A stretch of 5,300 bases of DNA from Actinomyces sp. Marseille-P3109. Its GTDB lineage: Bacteria; Actinomycetota; Actinomycetes; Actinomycetales; Actinomycetaceae. Position numbers and translations under genes: made by a program. The DNA lies in contig NZ_OOHN01000001.1 of NCBI RefSeq assembly GCF_900323545.1, positions 1 to 5,300 on the forward strand, written 5' to 3'. Each line of letters starts with the position of its first letter. Positions within the stretch are counted from its first letter, which is position 1. Below, one piece after another: positions 1 through 5,300 of the stretch. The notes beneath the pieces are model-generated. The model ran no database searches, was not told the DNA's origin, and saw only the letters and a list, made by a program, of their open reading frames with translations.

Positions 1-17
1 TCTCCACCCGAGTCCTC

Positions 18-23
18 AAGGAG
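18..23 (+). promoter_or_regulatory. Ribosome binding site of the purM-like start
   Basis: AAGGAG lies 7 bases before the ATG at 31, a near-ideal Shine-Dalgarno match and spacing. It supports 31 as an authentic translation start, although the reading frame that follows is broken. Confidence 0.7.
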
Positions 24-30
24 CCCCCAC

Positions 31-84
31 ATGACCCAGCAGTCCGAGCAGTCCGCCCCGGGAATCACCTACGCCGCCGCCGGG
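31..84 (+). pseudogene. purM: 5' fragment of a purM-like gene (AIR synthetase), truncated at a junction
   Basis: The ATG at 31 opens MTQQSEQSAPGITYAAAG. The ITYAAAG stretch matches the usual beginning of phosphoribosylformylglycinamidine cyclo-ligase (PurM), where the family continues with V-D-x-x-A-G-D. Here the frame instead goes to SRATTSSSPAGC and stops at 142-144, giving only 37 residues against about 350 for the family. From about 84 onward the plus strand is the antisense of the end of purF, so the later residues are not PurM. In many bacteria purM lies directly downstream of purF on the same strand. Here the purM start points head-on into the purF end, which is not the ancestral order. 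It cannot make an enzyme. The identification rests on a short match plus the purF context, so it is probable rather than certain. Confidence 0.6.
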
Positions 85-90
85 TCCCGG
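80..90. repeat. Short inverted repeat at the purM/purF junction
   Basis: CCGGG-T-CCCGG is a 5-bp perfect inverted repeat around a single T at 85. It sits where PurM-like coding ends and the purF 3' end begins on the other strand. Such short self-complementarity is typical of fold-back template switching, but in DNA this GC-rich a 5-bp repeat can also be chance. Confidence 0.4.
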
Positions 91-91
91 G

Positions 92-1930
92 CTACGACGT
101 CGTCGAGCCCAGCGGGCTGCCGGAGGCCAGGTCCGGGCGGGTGATGCTGCCCAGCGGCACGGTGCGGGCGGCGGCGTCGGCCTCCTCGCGGCGCCGCCCG
201 CGGTAGGCGGCCGGGACGCGGCGCACCGGGATGGCGGCGGACTTCAGGCTGCGCACCGGCGGCGGGATCGGGTAGTCGCCGGTGAAGCAGGCCAGGCACA
301 GGTCGTCGGCCTTCTGGCCGCTGGCGGACACCATGCCCTCCACGGACAGGAAGCCCAGGGAGTCGGCTCCGATGGACTCACCGATCTCCTCCACGCTCAT
401 GCCGGTGGCGATGAGCTCGGCGCGGGTGGCGAAGTCGATGCCGTAGAAGCAGGGCCACATGACCGGCGGGGAGGAGATGCGCACGTGGACCTCGGCGGCG
501 CCGGCCTCGCGCAGCATCCGCACCAGGGCCCGCTGGGTGTTGCCGCGCACGATGGAGTCGTCGACGACGACGAGGCGCTTGCCCTCAATGACCTCGCGCA
601 GGGGGTTGAGCTTGAGGCGGATGCCGAGCTGGCGCAGGGTCTGGGTGGGTTGGATGAAGGTGCGCCCCACGTAGGCGTTCTTCACCAACCCCTGCCCGTA
701 GGGGATGCCGGATTCCTGGGCGTAGCCGATGGCGGCCGGGGTGCCCGACTCCGGGGTGGCGATGACGAGGTCGGCCTCCACCGGGTGCTCGCGGGCCAGG
801 GCGGCGCCCATCTCGTTGCGCGAGGCGATGACGCTGCGCCCGGCGATGCGGGTGTCGGGACGGGCCAGGTAGACGTACTCGAAGACGCAGCCGGCCCGGC
901 GGGCGGTGGCGAAGCGCGAGGAGCGCACGCCGTCCTCGTCGATCTCGATGAGCTCACCGGGCTCGACCTCGCGCACGAAGGCGGCGCCGACGATGTCCAG
1001 GGCGGCCGTCTCGGAGGCCACGGCCCACCCGTTGCCCAGGCGCCCGAGCACCAGGGGGCGCACCCCGTGCGGGTCGCGGGCGGCGTACAGGGTGCCCTCG
1101 TCCATGAAGACCAGGGAGAAGGCGCCGCGCAGCATGGGCAGGACCCGGCGGGCGGCCTGGTGGACGCTCAAGGGGGCCGGCGCGGAGTAGGCGGCGTCGA
1201 GATCGGCGTCGTCGGTGATGCCGGAGGTGAGGATGTCGGCGGCCGAGTCCCAGCCCTCCAGGGTGCCGTGCTCGGAGACGAGGTTGAGCAGGGCGGCCAG
1301 GACCGCCGTGTCCGTGGAGGAGCCGCGGCCCAGCTCGCCGCTGAGATCCTCCCCGGAGGTGGCGTGCACGGCGTCCATGAGCTCGCGGGTGTTGGTGAGG
1401 TTGCCGTTGTGGGCCAGGACGAGGGTGGAGCCGGCCGCCGGGCCGAGCATCGGCTGGGCGTTCTCCCAGGTGGTGGCCCCCTGGGTGGCGTAGCGGACGT
1501 GGCCCACGGCCATGTGACCGGTGAGGTTGGACAGGGCCTGGTCGTCGAAGACCTGGGAGACCAGGCCCAGGTCCTTGTAGACGAGGATCTGGGAGCCGTT
1601 GGAGGTGGCGATGCCGGCCGACTCCTGACCGCGGTGCTGGAGGGCGTACAGGCCGAAGTAGGTCAGGCGGGAGACCTCCTCGCCGGGGGCCCACACGCCG
1701 AAGACGCCGCACTCCTCGCGCGGAGAGGGCTCGAGCTCGTCGGAGTGGTCGTCGGGCAGGGCGGTCAGGCTGGGCGCGCTCACGGGCGCCGCGGGAGCCG
1801 TCGGATCGGTCTGACTCGACTGGCTGGACCGACCGAGAGGCTCCGAGGAGCCGGCCCGCGGGATGCGACGGGCGTCGTCGGGGCGGTCGAAGGCGGTCTG
1901 CGAGGGGTTCTCACCGGTACGCACACGCAC
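92..1930 (-). CDS. purF: Amidophosphoribosyltransferase (PurF), Fe-S cluster type
   Basis: This is a cytosolic enzyme that transfers the amide nitrogen of glutamine to PRPP, giving 5-phosphoribosylamine, the first committed step of purine synthesis. The N-terminal Ntn glutaminase half shows the nucleophile Cys74 in EECGVFGV, LQHRGQESAGI (97-107), GHVRYATQG (143-151) and AHNGNLTN (173-180). The phosphoribosyltransferase half has the PRPP loop LVVVDDSIVRGNT (453-465). Cys348, Cys494, Cys545 and Cys548 (CLAC) match the four 4Fe-4S ligands of Bacillus subtilis PurF, so this is the cluster-bearing, propeptide-processed class. The 612-residue frame is longer than usual (about 480-530). It has 73 residues before the catalytic Cys and a polar tail of about 55 after TGDYPIP. 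The start is uncertain: GTG at 1930 is the first start after an in-frame TGA (1937-1939) but has no clear ribosome binding site. GTG at 1783 would leave a 24-residue propeptide. The stop lies only about 8 bases from the purM junction. Confidence 0.95.
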   Translation of the reverse strand: MRVRTGENPSQTAFDRPDDARRIPRAGSSEPLGRSSQSSQTDPTAPAAPVSAPSLTALPDDHSDELEPSPREECGVFGVWAPGEEVSRLTYFGLYALQHRGQESAGIATSNGSQILVYKDLGLVSQVFDDQALSNLTGHMAVGHVRYATQGATTWENAQPMLGPAAGSTLVLAHNGNLTNTRELMDAVHATSGEDLSGELGRGSSTDTAVLAALLNLVSEHGTLEGWDSAADILTSGITDDADLDAAYSAPAPLSVHQAARRVLPMLRGAFSLVFMDEGTLYAARDPHGVRPLVLGRLGNGWAVASETAALDIVGAAFVREVEPGELIEIDEDGVRSSRFATARRAGCVFEYVYLARPDTRIAGRSVIASRNEMGAALAREHPVEADLVIATPESGTPAAIGYAQESGIPYGQGLVKNAYVGRTFIQPTQTLRQLGIRLKLNPLREVIEGKRLVVVDDSIVRGNTQRALVRMLREAGAAEVHVRISSPPVMWPCFYGIDFATRAELIATGMSVEEIGESIGADSLGFLSVEGMVSASGQKADDLCLACFTGDYPIPPPVRSLKSAAIPVRRVPAAYRGRRREEADAAARTVPLGSITRPDLASGSPLGSTTS

Positions 1931-1970
1931 AGTCTGTCATGACCGGACGTCGCCTGACCATCGGCGGGCG

Positions 1971-1997
1971 CCGGAGCCGGCTCGCGGACGGCTCCGG
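1971..1997 (-). terminator. Stem-loop just after the transporter stop codon
   Basis: CCGGAGCCG (1971-1979) and CGGCTCCGG (1989-1997) form a perfect 9-bp GC-rich stem with a 9-base loop. It begins two bases beyond the transporter stop. There is no U-run after it on either strand, so it may be a U-less terminator or an mRNA 3'-end stabiliser. The rest of the 69-bp gap between the transporter and purF (1931-1999) should hold the purF promoter, but I see no recognisable -35/-10 pair. Confidence 0.4.
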
Positions 1998-1999
1998 GA

Positions 2000-2848
2000 T
2001 CAGCTTGCTCCCATCAGGACTCCGACGACGATCATCGCGACTCCCAGCACTGATCGCCCGGTGAACGGCTCACGCAGGAGCCACACCCCGGCGATGACGC
2101 CGAAGACGACGTTGAGGCTCCTGGAGGTGGCGACGACGGACGGAGGCCCGAAGCGCATGGCGACAAGCACCAGCGCATAGCTCGCCGGCACCAGCACCGC
2201 GATGGGGAGGGCTCGGGCCCAGCCGGCGGCCAGCGCGGCGGGCAGCTCGCGGCGACGCCGGCCCAGCACGACGGTGAGCAGCACGAGCTGAGCCAGACTG
2301 GACAGCGCCATGTAGGGCACAACAGAGACGTGCAGGTGCGCGACGGCGAAGGCGTCCCACAGAGTGTAGGCGGCGGTGCAGGAGGCGACGGCGCTGCCCG
2401 CCCAGAGGCCTCGGGCCCGGGTCAGATTCCGCCACGTGGCACCCGAGGCGAGGACGACGCCGGCGAGGACCGCCGCAAGCGCCGCTACCTGCATGACGCT
2501 CGTACCCCCGTTCCACGGCGCCGCCACCACTGTCACCAGGACCGGCGCCAGTCCGCGTGAGACCGGGTAGACCACTGACAGGTCCGCCGCCGAGTAGGCG
2601 CGTTGGAGAACCGCCGCGTAGGCCGTGTGCAGCGCCGTGCTGACGAGGGCCGCCCACCAGGCCGGGCCCAGTCCTCCCGATGACGCCACCACCGTCAGCA
2701 CCACCAGCCACAGCGGTGCGGTGATGGCGCTGTAGACCCACACGAAGGCGACGTCGGAGGTACCGGACCGCTTCACCAGCACGTTCCACAGGGCATGCAG
2801 GGCGGACCCGGCCGCGACCAGGGCGAGGGAGTATCCGAAAACCATCAT
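2000..2848 (-). CDS. EamA/DMT-superfamily 10-TM membrane transporter
   Basis: A 282-residue, very hydrophobic protein with about ten membrane spans, near residues 3-23, 33-54, 63-83, 93-111, 118-137, 147-167, 175-195, 212-231, 237-257 and 262-280. It is arranged as two five-helix EamA-like halves, as in the drug/metabolite transporter superfamily. Family-like signatures are ALHALWNVLVKRSG (17-29 region), VVYPVSRGLAPVLV (92-105) ending the first half, and LREPFTGRSVLGVAMIVVGV (258-277) at the end. Substrate cannot be told from sequence; relatives export or import amino acids, nucleosides or other metabolites. It is divergent from a tetR gene across an operator region, so expression is probably ligand-controlled. 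The start is uncertain: ATGs at 2848 and 2845 immediately follow operator 1, and an in-frame ATG at 2866 would put operator 1 inside the gene. None has a clear ribosome binding site. I chose 2848 because it leaves the operator non-coding. The open frame further upstream is antisense to tetR and is not real. Confidence 0.88.
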   Translation of the reverse strand: MMVFGYSLALVAAGSALHALWNVLVKRSGTSDVAFVWVYSAITAPLWLVVLTVVASSGGLGPAWWAALVSTALHTAYAAVLQRAYSAADLSVVYPVSRGLAPVLVTVVAAPWNGGTSVMQVAALAAVLAGVVLASGATWRNLTRARGLWAGSAVASCTAAYTLWDAFAVAHLHVSVVPYMALSSLAQLVLLTVVLGRRRRELPAALAAGWARALPIAVLVPASYALVLVAMRFGPPSVVATSRSLNVVFGVIAGVWLLREPFTGRSVLGVAMIVVGVLMGAS

Positions 2849-2863
2849 GTAGACGGTGTCTAC
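2849..2863. promoter_or_regulatory. Probable TetR operator 1
   Basis: GTAGAC-GGT-GTCTAC has perfect 6-bp arms around 3 bases. It matches operator 2 at 13 of 15 positions and is centred 21 bp from it. It directly abuts the ATG at 2848 of the transporter, so a bound repressor would cover the transcription start or initiation region. Assignment to the neighbouring TetR protein is inferred from the palindrome and the divergent layout. Confidence 0.8.
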
Positions 2864-2867
2864 CATG

Positions 2868-2886
2868 TTGTAGACGCCGTCTACAA
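2868..2886. promoter_or_regulatory. Probable TetR operator 2
   Basis: TTGTAGACGCCGTCTACAA is a perfect 19-bp palindrome centred on 2877, ending 16 bases before the tetR start. It is longer and more symmetrical than operator 1 and may be the higher-affinity site. On the minus strand, TTGTAG (2886-2881) followed after 18 bases by TAGACA (2862-2857) is a possible weak -35/-10 pair for the transporter. If so, both boxes lie inside the operators and transcription would start near the ATG. That promoter reading is tentative. Confidence 0.82.
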
Positions 2887-2902
2887 GAGGCAGGCTAGGG
2901 CC

Positions 2903-3421
2903 ATGAGCCAGACAACGGAGGACCGTCTGATCCAGGCGGGGCGGCAGCTGCTCGAAGAGAACGGCATCAGCGCGGTGACGGTGCGGGAGGTGGCCCGGCG
3001 CTGCGGCATCTCCCACGGCGCACCGAGGCGCCACTTCCCCACCCTCGCGCTGCTCCTGGCCGCGATCGCCGAGGCGTGCCTCGGAGAGCTCCGCGAGCGC
3101 ATCGCCGACGCCGGAGGAAGCCTCAAGGGGACCGCGAGGGCCTACGTCGCCTACGCCGTCGAGCATCCCCATGCCTTCGACCTCATCACCCGCCACGACG
3201 TGCTGGCCGGCAGCGGCCGGGAGCTTCGGGCCACGTCCCTGCCGCTCCTTCAGCAGTGGCGGACCCGCTTCGCGGAGCAGCGCCCGGACGCGCCCGACGC
3301 CGCCGCGACCGCCGCCTGGGCGGCCGTCCACGGCGTTGCCTCGCTCGCCTCACGGGGCGTGCTGGACCTGGTCGGGACCGATGCCCAGGAGCTGCTGGAT
3401 CAGATGCTCCCGCAGGACTGA
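2903..3421 (+). CDS. TetR/AcrR-family transcriptional regulator with WHG-type C-terminal domain
   Basis: A 172-residue predicted ligand-responsive repressor. Residues 6-52 form the TetR_N DNA-binding domain: a first helix (DRLIQAGRQLLEENG), then the helix-turn-helix VTVREVARRCGISHGAPRRHF at about 25-45. The remainder is helical. AAWAAVHGVASLASRGVLD (about 137-155) contains the W-x-x-x-H-G pattern (W139, H143, G144) of TetR C-terminal WHG domains. It is slightly shorter than typical family members (about 180-220) but looks complete. The start at 2903 puts the protein N-terminus where the family begins; the same frame is open upstream to 2795 only through the operators and the transporter gene. 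No strong ribosome binding site is seen (AAGAGG is 12 bases away), so translation may be weak or nearly leaderless. It is divergent from the transporter with two palindromes between them, so it probably represses both the transporter and itself. The inducer is unknown. Confidence 0.92.
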   Translation: MSQTTEDRLIQAGRQLLEENGISAVTVREVARRCGISHGAPRRHFPTLALLLAAIAEACLGELRERIADAGGSLKGTARAYVAYAVEHPHAFDLITRHDVLAGSGRELRATSLPLLQQWRTRFAEQRPDAPDAAATAAWAAVHGVASLASRGVLDLVGTDAQELLDQMLPQD

Positions 3422-3452
3422 CGCATCGGGCGCCTCAGGGCTGGTGCGTCAG
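3418..3452. terminator. Stem-loop spanning the convergent tetR and RNB stop codons
   Basis: CTGACGCATCGG (3418-3429) pairs with CTGGTGCGTCAG (3441-3452): 8 perfect base pairs, then four more including two G-U pairs, with an 11-base loop. The tetR stop (3419-3421) lies in the left arm and the RNB stop (3435-3437) in the loop. In the leftward RNA the two wobbles become A-C mismatches, so folding favours the tetR transcript. The outer 8 bp work in both directions, consistent with a shared bidirectional terminator. No U-tract follows. Confidence 0.55.
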
Positions 3453-5063
3453 GAGCTCGAAGCGGATGCCGGCGGCGGGGTCGGCGGCCAGCAGGCGGAC
3501 CCGCACGCGCTCGCCGACCGGGAGGCGACCGCCGTCGGAGGCACCCTTGCCGGCACGGATCTCGGTGACGACGGCGGGCTCGGCCAGGACGAGCTCGCCG
3601 CGGCCGTCGCGCTCGGAGGTGATGACGCCGTCGAAGACCTTGCCCTCGTGGCCGCGCAGGACCAGGGCCTCCAGGGCGGTCAGGGCTCCGCGGCCGATGG
3701 CCCGGGCGCGCTTGCCGGTCTGCTCCATGATGCCGGGCAGCTCGGGCAGGGTCTGGAGCACCCACTCGGGCACGGGCGCCTGGGCGCAGGCGGCGATACA
3801 GACCTCCTCGCCGTAGCGGTCCACGAGGCGGCGCAGCGGGGCGGTGACGTGGGCGTAGCGGGCGGCGATCGCGGAGTGGACGGCCTCCTCGGCGTCGGAG
3901 GCCTCGTCGTCGGCCGGGACGCCGACACCGTCGACGCCGAAGGCGAGGTAGCCCGACCCGCGGAAGAGGGACATGGCCTGGTCCATGAAGGCCGCGTGGG
4001 CGGGCACGGCATGGTCCAGGCTGCGCACGAGCTCGGGGTAGGACCGGGCGGCCGGCCAGTCGATGTCCAGGGCCGCGGCGACGCGCCGCAGACGGGCGTA
4101 GTCCTCGGGGCGCGCCGGCGACAGGGTCCGCAGGATGCCGACGCCGCACTCGACCATGATCCGGGCGGCGCACATGCCGGTGAGCAGAGAGATCTGGGCG
4201 TTGTACTGCTCGGCGGGCTCACTCACCCGGTAGGCGAGCCGGTAGCCGTCCGGGCCGGGGACCTCGGCGGACTCCGACTCCCCCGCCGGCCCTGCCGCCT
4301 CGGTCACCTCGATGACCTGCTCGGGCGTGGTCATGCTGATGCCGCCTCGGGCGGCCTCCCGCTCCAGGCGCAGGCGGCCGATCTCGGCCAGGAGCCCGGG
4401 CAGGTCGTCGGGGGCCGACGGCGGCAGCGAAACCTCACCGTCGATGGCGGCCTGGACCTGTGCGTAGGTGAGGCGGGCCCGTGAGCGCACGAGGGCCCTC
4501 TCGACGCGGGCGGAGACGACCTCGCCCCGGGCGTCGAGGTCGATGGTCCACAGGCAGGCCGGGCGGTCCACGTCCTCCAGGAGGGAGGCGGCGCCGTGGG
4601 AGAGGACCTCGGGGTGCAGGGGCGTGGCGGCGTCGGGGGCGTAGATGGTCTCGCCGCGACGACGCAGCTCAGCATCCAGGGCGCCGCCGGGGGTGACGAA
4701 GGTGGCCAACGAGGCGATGGCGTAGCGGACGCGGTAGGCAGCCGCCGGTTCGGTCGCCTCCCCGGTCGCCGCGCCGGCGCTCTCCGACTGCCCGGTCAGG
4801 CGCTCCAGGCGCACCGCCTGGTCGAGGTCCATGGACCCGGGCGGGTCGATGGTGACCAGGCCCAGGTCGCGGGCGTCACGGGCGCCGTCGGCCAGGAGCC
4901 GGGCGGGACCGTCCTGAGCCCAGGCGCTGGCGGCGGCCTCGGCCTCGGCGAGGGCCCCGGGCGGGAAGGCAGTGGGCGCCTCGTAGCGTGCGCGCAGCGC
5001 GGCCAAGGCCTCGGTGACCTCGGCGGGTGGGGCGGTGTAGGTGCTCAGGCGCGTGCGACTCAT
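3435..5063 (-). CDS. RNase II/R-family (RNB domain) 3'-5' exoribonuclease
   Basis: A 542-residue protein predicted to degrade RNA processively from the 3' end in the cytosol. The RNB domain spans about residues 60-425. The metal-binding motif is TIDPPGSMDLDQAV (71-84): Asp73, Asp79 and Asp81 align with Asp201, Asp207 and Asp209 of E. coli RNase II, and Gln82 replaces the fourth aspartate (Asp210). GGISMTTPEQVIEV (240-253) and the late motif YAHVTAPLRRLVDRYGEE (403-420), including the catalytic-arginine region, are also present. The C-terminal part (about 473-540) looks like a small beta-rich, OB/S1-like domain. N-terminal cold-shock domains are absent or vestigial, making it shorter than RNase II (about 640) or RNase R (about 800). 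Two Ser/Glu/Ala-rich insertions lie at about 89-108 and 254-272. The ATG at 5063 is the natural start, with a weak GGTAGG-like site upstream. I do not assign rnb or rnr because this actinobacterial branch is distinct. Confidence 0.9.
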   Translation of the reverse strand: MSRTRLSTYTAPPAEVTEALAALRARYEAPTAFPPGALAEAEAAASAWAQDGPARLLADGARDARDLGLVTIDPPGSMDLDQAVRLERLTGQSESAGAATGEATEPAAAYRVRYAIASLATFVTPGGALDAELRRRGETIYAPDAATPLHPEVLSHGAASLLEDVDRPACLWTIDLDARGEVVSARVERALVRSRARLTYAQVQAAIDGEVSLPPSAPDDLPGLLAEIGRLRLEREAARGGISMTTPEQVIEVTEAAGPAGESESAEVPGPDGYRLAYRVSEPAEQYNAQISLLTGMCAARIMVECGVGILRTLSPARPEDYARLRRVAAALDIDWPAARSYPELVRSLDHAVPAHAAFMDQAMSLFRGSGYLAFGVDGVGVPADDEASDAEEAVHSAIAARYAHVTAPLRRLVDRYGEEVCIAACAQAPVPEWVLQTLPELPGIMEQTGKRARAIGRGALTALEALVLRGHEGKVFDGVITSERDGRGELVLAEPAVVTEIRAGKGASDGGRLPVGERVRVRLLAADPAAGIRFELLTHQP

Positions 5064-5181
5064 GGGGTGAACCTACCGGCGCGGGCCGTCGGCGCAGTGA
5101 CAAACAGGCGAGCGCAGTTCCCCAGCGCGCCTCACACATCGACATTTTCTTCACAGATGACGCGTATTCGCGTCGGTGGAG
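5064..5181. other. Intergenic region between the RNB gene and the IS30-like transposase end
   Basis: These 118 bp must hold the RNB promoter and probably the end of the insertion sequence. No confident -35/-10 pair is visible. TTGTCA occurs on the minus strand at about 5103-5098 and TAGGTT near 5076, but the 22-base gap is too long for a standard promoter. The half nearer the transposase (about 5128-5160) is clearly richer in A+T than the flanking genes. Confidence 0.5.
5159..5174. repeat. Short hairpin downstream of the transposase stop
   Basis: GACGCG-TATT-CGCGTC is a perfect 6-bp stem with a 4-base loop, 7 bases beyond the transposase stop on the minus strand. It could be part of the element's terminus or a weak terminator. 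The other end of the element is outside the window, so terminal-repeat status cannot be tested here. Confidence 0.4.
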
Positions 5182-5300
5182 TCAGGTGGTGTTTGCACCG
5201 TTGATGATGTCGTTGAGTTTCTCAGTTGGGGTCTGTCCGTTCAAGACGATGCGGGGTCGGCGGTTGAGGCGGTCCTGGATGTCTTGGATCTGGGTGTCGG
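5182..5300 (-). CDS. IS30-family-like transposase, C-terminal end (cut by window edge)
   Basis: The last 39 codons of a leftward gene read DTQIQDIQDRLNRRPRIV, then LNGQTPTEKLNDIINGANTT and a TGA stop (5184-5182). The pattern I-Q-x-R-L-N-x-R-P-R followed by a few residues and T-P-x-E is the characteristic C-terminus of IS30-family DDE transposases (commonly LNNRPRKTLGWKTPAE). The helix-turn-helix and DDE residues lie beyond the window, so intactness cannot be judged. Codon and base use is less GC-rich than in the neighbouring genes, as expected of a mobile element. It reads toward the RNB gene, so transcription could run on into it. Family assignment is from this short motif only. Confidence 0.72.
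   Translation of the reverse strand, partial: DTQIQDIQDRLNRRPRIVLNGQTPTEKLNDIINGANTT
5182..5300 (-). mobile_element. Partial insertion sequence, IS30-like
   Basis: This is the transposase-end side of an insertion sequence whose other end is outside the window. The outer boundary should fall between about 5100 and 5190, but I cannot locate the terminal inverted repeat or target duplication without the other end. At least 90 bp separate a likely boundary from the RNB start codon, so the RNB coding region is not interrupted. Confidence 0.6.

Noticed and set aside
1938..1940. ATG on the minus strand just upstream of purF as an alternative start
   Set aside because: It is out of frame with PurF and stops after about nine codons. 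It could at most be a tiny leader peptide, for which there is no other evidence.
485..1942. A long open frame on the plus strand opposite purF
   Set aside because: It is Gly/Val/Asp/Gln-rich with no recognisable domain and mirrors the GC-rich third positions of purF. The minus-strand frame has all PurF motifs.
2795..2902. Upstream extension of the TetR frame to 2795
   Set aside because: The added residues come from the antisense of the transporter start and the palindromes. TetR homology begins just after the ATG at 2903.
2849..3331. Upstream extension of the transporter frame to 3331
   Set aside because: It would run antisense through tetR and both operators, and transporters of this family begin at the first membrane helix, close to 2848.
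3171..4484. A long plus-strand open frame covering the tetR end and the antisense of the RNB gene
   Set aside because: It overlaps tetR in another frame and is antisense to the RNB catalytic domain; its composition is that of a GC-rich shadow.
4596..5204. A plus-strand open frame opposite the RNB N-terminus
   Set aside because: Gly-rich shadow without motifs, antisense to the strongly supported RNB gene and running into the transposase end.
1..5300. CRISPR arrays, tRNA or rRNA genes, riboswitches
   Set aside because: No regularly spaced repeats, no cloverleaf-like segment and no conserved RNA motif were seen. The largest non-coding gaps are only about 50-120 bp.

Overview
This is a high-GC window (roughly 70% G+C by eye) from an actinobacterium. 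The cysteine-ligated Fe-S type PurF, the high-GC actinobacterial form of the RNB exoribonuclease (TIDPPGSMDLDQ) and the overall codon use suggest the Actinomycetales, possibly Actinomyces or a relative. The genus is an inference and no search was run.

Layout, left to right. (1) Bases 31-84 carry a good ribosome binding site and the first codons of a purM-like gene (AIR synthetase), reading rightward. This frame breaks after about 18 codons, where it runs into the 3' end of purF on the opposite strand. (2) purF, the first committed enzyme of de novo purine synthesis, fills 92-1930 on the minus strand. (3) A DMT/EamA-type 10-TM transporter (2000-2848, minus) and a small TetR-family repressor with a WHG-type C-terminal domain (2903-3421, plus) are transcribed divergently. 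(4) The 54 bp between them hold two near-identical palindromes, GTAGAC-N3-GTCTAC, whose centres are 21 bp apart. They are very likely the TetR operators controlling both genes. (5) The tetR gene converges on an RNase II/R-family (RNB domain) exoribonuclease gene (3435-5063, minus). A stem-loop spans both stop codons. (6) The last 119 bases encode the C-terminus of an IS30-family-like transposase (minus, cut by the window edge). It lies 118 bp upstream of the RNB gene in less GC-rich DNA.

The genes do not form one pathway: purF is housekeeping, the transporter/TetR pair is a self-contained regulated export or import module, and the RNB protein is RNA turnover. The two most interesting points are the tandem-operator TetR/transporter switch and the head-on purM-start/purF-end junction. 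The junction is either a real inverted rearrangement or, more probably, a fold-back chimera or assembly artefact at a contig end. I found no convincing sign of a wholly new biological system, tRNA, rRNA or CRISPR array.
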